Part shown: in pieces, positions 60,526-64,000 of the stretch
Position numbering within the stretch: the first letter of the stretch is position 1
How the letters are laid out: every line of letters starts with the position of its first letter
Source: SpSt-333 sp964371615
GTDB taxonomy: Bacteria; Bacteroidota; Ignavibacteria; UBA10030; UBA8401
Assembly (NCBI GenBank): GCA_964371615.1
Contig: CAYJMS010000002.1
Coordinates: forward strand, 434,001 to 498,000
Direction of reading: 5' to 3'
Length of the DNA stretch: 64,000 nt
Notes under the pieces: generated by a model
Told to the model about the DNA's origin: nothing
Databases searched by the model: none
Seen by the model: only the letters and a program-made list of their open reading frames with translations
Translations under genes and position numbers: made by a program

Positions 60526-61364
60526 AGCACAATGCTTTCACGTACTGCATATCCCTTTTCTGTCTTTTCCAGCCGAACTGCAACAGTGGCGGGGTCATGT
60601 TCGAAGAACAGTGTCCATCCCTCTTTTTCGGCTTGAGGAAGGATCATCTTCTTTTCTTCTAATGTCACCAGCGGCCGCAGATCGTATCCCATTATGTATG
60701 GAAATGGAATATGGGAAGTGGTGGGAACAAGGTCGCACAGAAAAAGCAGCGTATTTTTTCCGTCGCTGATTTTCGGCAGTTGTTGTGCGGTGGTATGTCC
60801 GTTGCACACCAGAACCGAAATGCCGGGAAAGATCTCCTTTTCTCCGTCGACAAAATTCAGCAGTCCGCGTTCATGCAGCAGCATATAGTCGTCCTTCATA
60901 AAACTAGCGCGATCCCTGTCGGTGGGATGCTGTGACGCTTCCCAATGGGCCTTCTGGACATAATGTGTTGCATTGGGGAACGTCGGTTCGAGAACGCCGT
61001 TGACGATTCTTGTGCTTCCGCCCGCATGATCGAAATGCAGGTGCGTGAGGATTACATCGGTGATCTCTTCCGGCTTTACACCGGCTGCGGAGAGTGACTT
61101 CATCAATTCATGATGCGAATTATCCAGGTGGTAGATATCTTTTATCTTATCATTCCATTTTTCGCCGTTGCCATTGTCTACTAGTATCGTTCTCCCTCCG
61201 CCTCGAATCAGAAGACATCGGGCGGCAAGTTGTATGCGCTGGCGTTCATCCGGCGGATTGGTTCTGGACCAGAAAACCCACGGCACCACGCCGAACATGG
61301 CGCCGCCATCGAGCCAGAATCTACCCGTGTCGATCGATGTCAGTTCATAATTTCCGATCTTCAT
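60522..61364 (-). CDS. MBL-fold metallohydrolase
   Basis: A 280-residue soluble hydrolase. ATG 61364 has AAAGGAGAGG upstream; an earlier in-frame ATG is rejected. Metal ligands are in THLHFDHAGG (HxHxDH), LVCNGHTTAQQ (His) and FLCDLVPTTSHIPF (Asp), with a final FFEHDP histidine. The group includes quorum-quenching lactonases, beta-lactamase-like and sulphur-transfer hydrolases; which one cannot be told. It is translationally coupled to the Rieske protein gene, an uncommon pairing. A bidirectional terminator separates it from the ferredoxin gene upstream. Confidence 0.87.
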   Translation of the reverse strand: MKIGNYELTSIDTGRFWLDGGAMFGVVPWVFWSRTNPPDERQRIQLAARCLLIRGGGRTILVDNGNGEKWNDKIKDIYHLDNSHHELMKSLSAAGVKPEEITDVILTHLHFDHAGGSTRIVNGVLEPTFPNATHYVQKAHWEASQHPTDRDRASFMKDDYMLLHERGLLNFVDGEKEIFPGISVLVCNGHTTAQQLPKISDGKNTLLFLCDLVPTTSHIPFPYIMGYDLRPLVTLEEKKMILPQAEKEGWTLFFEHDPATVAVRLEKTEKGYAVRESIVL

Positions 61365-61408
61365 CTGCCTCTCCTTTTGTGATTGTCCGACAATACTTCC
61401 GTAAAATA

Positions 61409-61445
61409 AAAAAAGTCGGTTCAATAATGAACCGACTTTTTTAAA
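61409..61445. terminator. Bidirectional terminator after the ferredoxin gene
   Basis: AAAAGTCGGTTCA (61411-61423) and TGAACCGACTTTT (61428-61440) form a 13-base stem with a 4-base loop and A/T tracts on both sides. It ends the ferredoxin transcript on the minus strand. Confidence 0.85.
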
Positions 61446-61460
61446 AAGAAATACTGCGAA

Positions 61461-61799
61461 CTATTTTCTGAACCGTGAGTTCGATGCGCCGAGTTCAGCG
61501 AACTGGCGATCGGGGTGAAGTTCTTTTGCCCGTGCAAAGAGAACATCTTCCGCTTCAGTGCGATTCGGATCCGGCACACAGCAATCAACCGGGCAGACTG
61601 CCGCACATTGTTCCTGGTCAAAATGACCGACACATTCCGTGCATTTTTCAGGAACGATGTAATAAAAATCATTCGAGATCGCGTCGTGCTGAGCACCTTT
61701 ATATTCATATTGTGCACCGCCGGCATAGATTGCCGTATTCGGACATTCCGGTTCACATGCGCCGCAATTGATGCATTCTTCAGTGATAAAAGTTGCCAT
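61461..61799 (-). CDS. YfhL-type 2[4Fe-4S] ferredoxin
   Basis: A 112-residue ferredoxin. The first cluster is bound by Cys9, Cys12, Cys15 and Cys19 (ECINCGACEPECP); the second set is Cys53, Cys56, Cys65 and Cys69 (KCTECVGHFDQEQCAAVCP) with the insert that marks the YfhL/Allochromatium-type ferredoxins of low potential. The C-terminal extension (about 80-112) is longer than usual. It follows gpmA by 131 bases on the same strand. Redox partners are unknown. Confidence 0.93.
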   Translation of the reverse strand: MATFITEECINCGACEPECPNTAIYAGGAQYEYKGAQHDAISNDFYYIVPEKCTECVGHFDQEQCAAVCPVDCCVPDPNRTEAEDVLFARAKELHPDRQFAELGASNSRFRK

Positions 61800-61930
61800 A
61801 GTGTTAATTCTCCTTCTGTGAGAAGTTTGTTTGTAGAGGCTGTTATAAAGTAACGAATAGTGTAGATATTCTCAACATCGAAGTGCTTCCTGAGGCCTGT
61901 CTTCGTCGTCTCGGTCAAAACAGACCGGTC

Positions 61931-62566
61931 CTACATATATTTTCGTTCAATAATCGTGCCATTTGCATCAAAAGTATATAACAATGGAACGCCGGTTGGG
62001 ATATTTAACTCCAAAACCTGTTCTTTTGTAAGATTATCGAGATGCATGACAATGGACCGAAGACTGTTGCCATGGGCAGCAACGATGATATTTTTCCCAT
62101 TTTTGATTTCCGGAAAGATGTTTTTCTCCCAATAAGGAAGCGTTCTGGCAGCAGTATCTTTCAGGCTTTCGCTGTAACCGTCGGGATTCAGTTCGGTTTT
62201 TTCTTTCGGCGGCGGTACATCATAACTCCTTCGCCAGATCTTCACCTGTTCATCGCCGTATTTTTGCGCCGTCTCGGCTTTATTCAATCCTTGCAGTGCA
62301 CCGTAGTGACGTTCATTTAAAGCGACGTCGTATTCTGTCGGGATGTTGAGCTGATTGGACGCCAACAGGATAACGCGGAGCGTTTCGTTGGCACGTTTTA
62401 ATTTGGAAGTGAACGCTTTGTCGAATTTGAACGATTTCAGTTTTATCGCCGCATCCTTCGCTTCCTGTTCTCCTTTCGGCGAAAGTTCGATATCAACCCA
62501 GCCGGTAAAACGATTCTCAAGGTTCCATTGTGATTCGCCGTGGCGAATGAGTACGCAATATGGCAT
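61931..62566 (-). CDS. gpmA: 2,3-bisphosphoglycerate-dependent phosphoglycerate mutase
   Basis: A 211-residue glycolytic enzyme that interconverts 3- and 2-phosphoglycerate. The phospho-histidine is His9 in LIRHGESQWN; RFTGWVDIELSPKG, LNERHYGALQG with the acidic residue, and AAHGNSLRSI with the second catalytic His are all present. It is slightly shorter than E. coli GpmA (250 residues), as in the shorter GpmA forms. It probably has its own promoter, since the metH terminator lies just upstream. Confidence 0.94.
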   Translation of the reverse strand: MPYCVLIRHGESQWNLENRFTGWVDIELSPKGEQEAKDAAIKLKSFKFDKAFTSKLKRANETLRVILLASNQLNIPTEYDVALNERHYGALQGLNKAETAQKYGDEQVKIWRRSYDVPPPKEKTELNPDGYSESLKDTAARTLPYWEKNIFPEIKNGKNIIVAAHGNSLRSIVMHLDNLTKEQVLELNIPTGVPLLYTFDANGTIIERKYM

Positions 62567-62594
62567 ATGATACCTTCCGATTCTTCTATTTAAA

Positions 62595-62639
62595 AAACAA
62601 CAACCACGGATAAAATATACAAAACTTTGTCCGTGGTTG
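62595..62639 (-). terminator. Intrinsic terminator after metH
   Basis: CAACCACGGA (62601-62610) pairs with TCCGTGGTTG (62630-62639). On the minus strand it is followed by TTGTTTTTT. It lies 20 bases past the metH stop. Confidence 0.7.
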
Positions 62640-62659
62640 CTTCAAAAAAAATTCTCCGA

Positions 62660-64000
62660 TTACTTAATATTGAAATACCGTGCATCCGAATGATGGATGA
62701 TAATTGCATCGGTCGATTGTTCCGGTTCCAGCATAAATTCTTCGGTCATGTGAACGCTAATCCGTTCCGGCTTCAACAGCTCGAAAAGTTTCGTGTGATC
62801 CTCGAGATTCGGACACGCCGAATATCCGAAGCTGTACCGTGATCCCTGATATCCCTGGCTAAACAATCGTTTTGTCTCTATGGCATCTTTGCCGGCGATG
62901 CCGAGTTCCTCTCGGATCTTTTTGTGCCACAATTCGGCCAATGCTTCTGCCGTTTCAACGCCGAGGCCGTGGAAATAGAGATACTCCTTGTAGTCGTTGT
63001 CGGCATACAGTTTCGCGGCGTATTCCGACGCCCGCTTCCCCATCGTAACCAGTTGGAACGCCACGACATCCATGACGCCCGACTCTTTGGATGCAAAATA
63101 ATCCGACAAGCAGAGATACCGATCATCCTTTTGCCGGGGGAATGTGTATCGTAACCGTTCCGTTTTCCGGTCTTCATTATAGATGATCAAGTCGTTCCCT
63201 TCAGACTGACAGGGAAAATATCCATAGACGACTTTCGGCTGTAATAGTTGTTCACTCTTTGCTTTCTCTTTCAACCGTGCAAGATCCGGATAGACATGAT
63301 CTTCCACAAATTTTCTGTAATCCTCCTCGGTTCTCTTTCCTTTACGAACCTGCCATTGGCCTTTGATGAGCGCCGCTTCGTTGACATAGGGAAAGATCTC
63401 ATCGAGTGACAGATCGTCGATCACTTTCGTGCCCCAGAACGGTGGCGTTGGAATCACCGCCGAAGCGGTCACTTTGGAGCGGATATCCAGGACAGGATGT
63501 TCCTTCATCGCCGCAGCAATTTTTGCTTCGGTGCCGGTCAGCATTTCTTCGCTTTCATCCGACACCGGTTCAGTCGCTGCCGCGGGAATAAAACTCGATG
63601 CTCCTTTGCTTTTCAATTGCTCCATAAATCGAAGGCCGTCGAATGCGTCGCTGGCATAGAAGACCGCACCCTTGTACAGCGAACGGAGATCGTTCTCGAC
63701 AAACCGGCGGGTCAGCGCCGCGCCGCCGAGCACTACCGGCGGTGTGAGGCCGCGTTCATTCAGCACTTCGAGATTTTCCTTCATGATCGCCGTTGACTTC
63801 ACCAGCAAACCGCTCATACCGATCGCATCGGCCTTGTGCTCTTCCCATGCATGGATGATGGTTTCAACCGGCTGTTTGATGCCGAGGTTATAGACTTTAT
63901 ATCCGTTGTTCGTCAGGATGATATCGACGAGATTTTTACCGATATCGTGCACATCACCCTTCACCGTCGCGAGCACCATAGTCCCTTTGTTCGACACATC
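62660..64000 (-). CDS. metH: Methionine synthase, cobalamin-dependent, 5'-partial
   Basis: The reading frame runs off the right edge, so the N-terminal homocysteine and folate domains are outside the window. The visible ~446 residues are the B12-binding and activation domains. The cobalamin motif KGDVHDIGKNLVD carries the cobalt-ligating His17 (counted from the first Met), with SGLLVKST and LGGAALTRRFVE following. The AdoMet-binding reactivation domain (about 195-445) includes QWQVRKGKRTEEDY, YGYFPCQSEGN and the SRYSFGYSACPNLEDHTKLFELL region split over helices. Product is methionine from homocysteine and methyltetrahydrofolate. No cobalamin riboswitch can be judged because the 5' end is missing. 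Confidence 0.95.
   Translation of the reverse strand, partial: DVSNKGTMVLATVKGDVHDIGKNLVDIILTNNGYKVYNLGIKQPVETIIHAWEEHKADAIGMSGLLVKSTAIMKENLEVLNERGLTPPVVLGGAALTRRFVENDLRSLYKGAVFYASDAFDGLRFMEQLKSKGASSFIPAAATEPVSDESEEMLTGTEAKIAAAMKEHPVLDIRSKVTASAVIPTPPFWGTKVIDDLSLDEIFPYVNEAALIKGQWQVRKGKRTEEDYRKFVEDHVYPDLARLKEKAKSEQLLQPKVVYGYFPCQSEGNDLIIYNEDRKTERLRYTFPRQKDDRYLCLSDYFASKESGVMDVVAFQLVTMGKRASEYAAKLYADNDYKEYLYFHGLGVETAEALAELWHKKIREELGIAGKDAIETKRLFSQGYQGSRYSFGYSACPNLEDHTKLFELLKPERISVHMTEEFMLEPEQSTDAIIIHHSDARYFNIK

Noticed and set aside
61944..61959. A third TGGCAC-N5-TTGA element on the minus strand
   Set aside because: It lies inside the last codons of gpmA, where sequence is constrained by the protein; it could serve the ferredoxin gene but is better taken as chance.

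Overview
The window looks like a chromosomal segment of a Gram-negative bacterium of the Bacteroidota/Chlorobiota-Ignavibacteriota side of the tree. Seven secreted proteins end in a type IX secretion (T9SS) C-terminal sorting domain, with the NFPNPFNP signature followed by a final Gly-Val-Tyr-Phe-Tyr ... Lys-Lys tail. There are also a PorV/PorQ-type outer-membrane protein, a Bacteroidota-style ExbB-ExbD-ExbD-TonB operon and an LptD homologue. The PNPFNP form of the tail is typical of Ignavibacteria-like lineages; that placement is inference. No rRNA, tRNA, CRISPR array, prophage or insertion sequence was seen. Gene density is high, and many neighbours overlap by ATGA or TGATG.

Layout. 1-9.2 kb (+): the end of a PabC-like aminotransferase, two T9SS cargo proteins (LVIVD-repeat protein and M14 carboxypeptidase), deoC, an active aldehyde dehydrogenase with a separate catalytically dead ALDH-like partner, and two SPOR-domain proteins. 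9.2-11.9 kb: an Ig-like lipoprotein (-) divergent from a PorV/PorQ homologue (+). 12-19 kb (-): ZIP transporter, TPR protein, CPBP protease, glycyl-tRNA synthetase, histidinol-phosphatase, a DUF2520 protein and a secreted c-type cytochrome. 19.2-24.3 kb (+): erythromycin-esterase-like lipoprotein, an ABC exporter pair and a GxGYxYP-type T9SS protein.

24.3-31.7 kb (-): an envelope energy-transduction block, in transcription order STAS, ExbB, ExbD, ExbD, TonB, a small membrane protein, a PstS-like lipoprotein, a TPR protein, a further lipoprotein and pyrophosphatase. 31.9-40.4 kb (-): DUF255 thioredoxin-fold protein, LptD, ROK kinase, SGNH hydrolase, RarA and a FtsB/DivIC-like protein. 40.4-43.1 kb (+): TrmA-type RNA methyltransferase, a lipoprotein fusing a TonB C-terminal domain to a parvulin-like domain, and another small lipoprotein. 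43-56.3 kb: three large T9SS proteins with an AraC regulator, a PAP2 phosphatase, a LytS/LytTR two-component pair and a Spy-like lipoprotein. 56.4-64 kb (-): three Hsp20 genes, trxB, queG, a Rieske/metallo-beta-lactamase pair, ferredoxin, gpmA and the 3' part of metH.

The most interesting unexplained structure is non-coding. Short tandem repeats with an 8-9 bp period and a shared ATCA/TCAA core occur at five gene junctions, and in two cases they run into coding sequence. Other leads are a 13-codon upstream ORF that overlaps the start of the esterase-like gene and encodes Ile-Phe-Val, matching TGGCAC-N5-TTGA elements upstream of two protein-folding stress genes, a palindrome lying on the predicted -10 box of the TonB/parvulin lipoprotein gene, and an ALDH16-like enzyme split into catalytic and pseudo-enzyme genes behind deoC.
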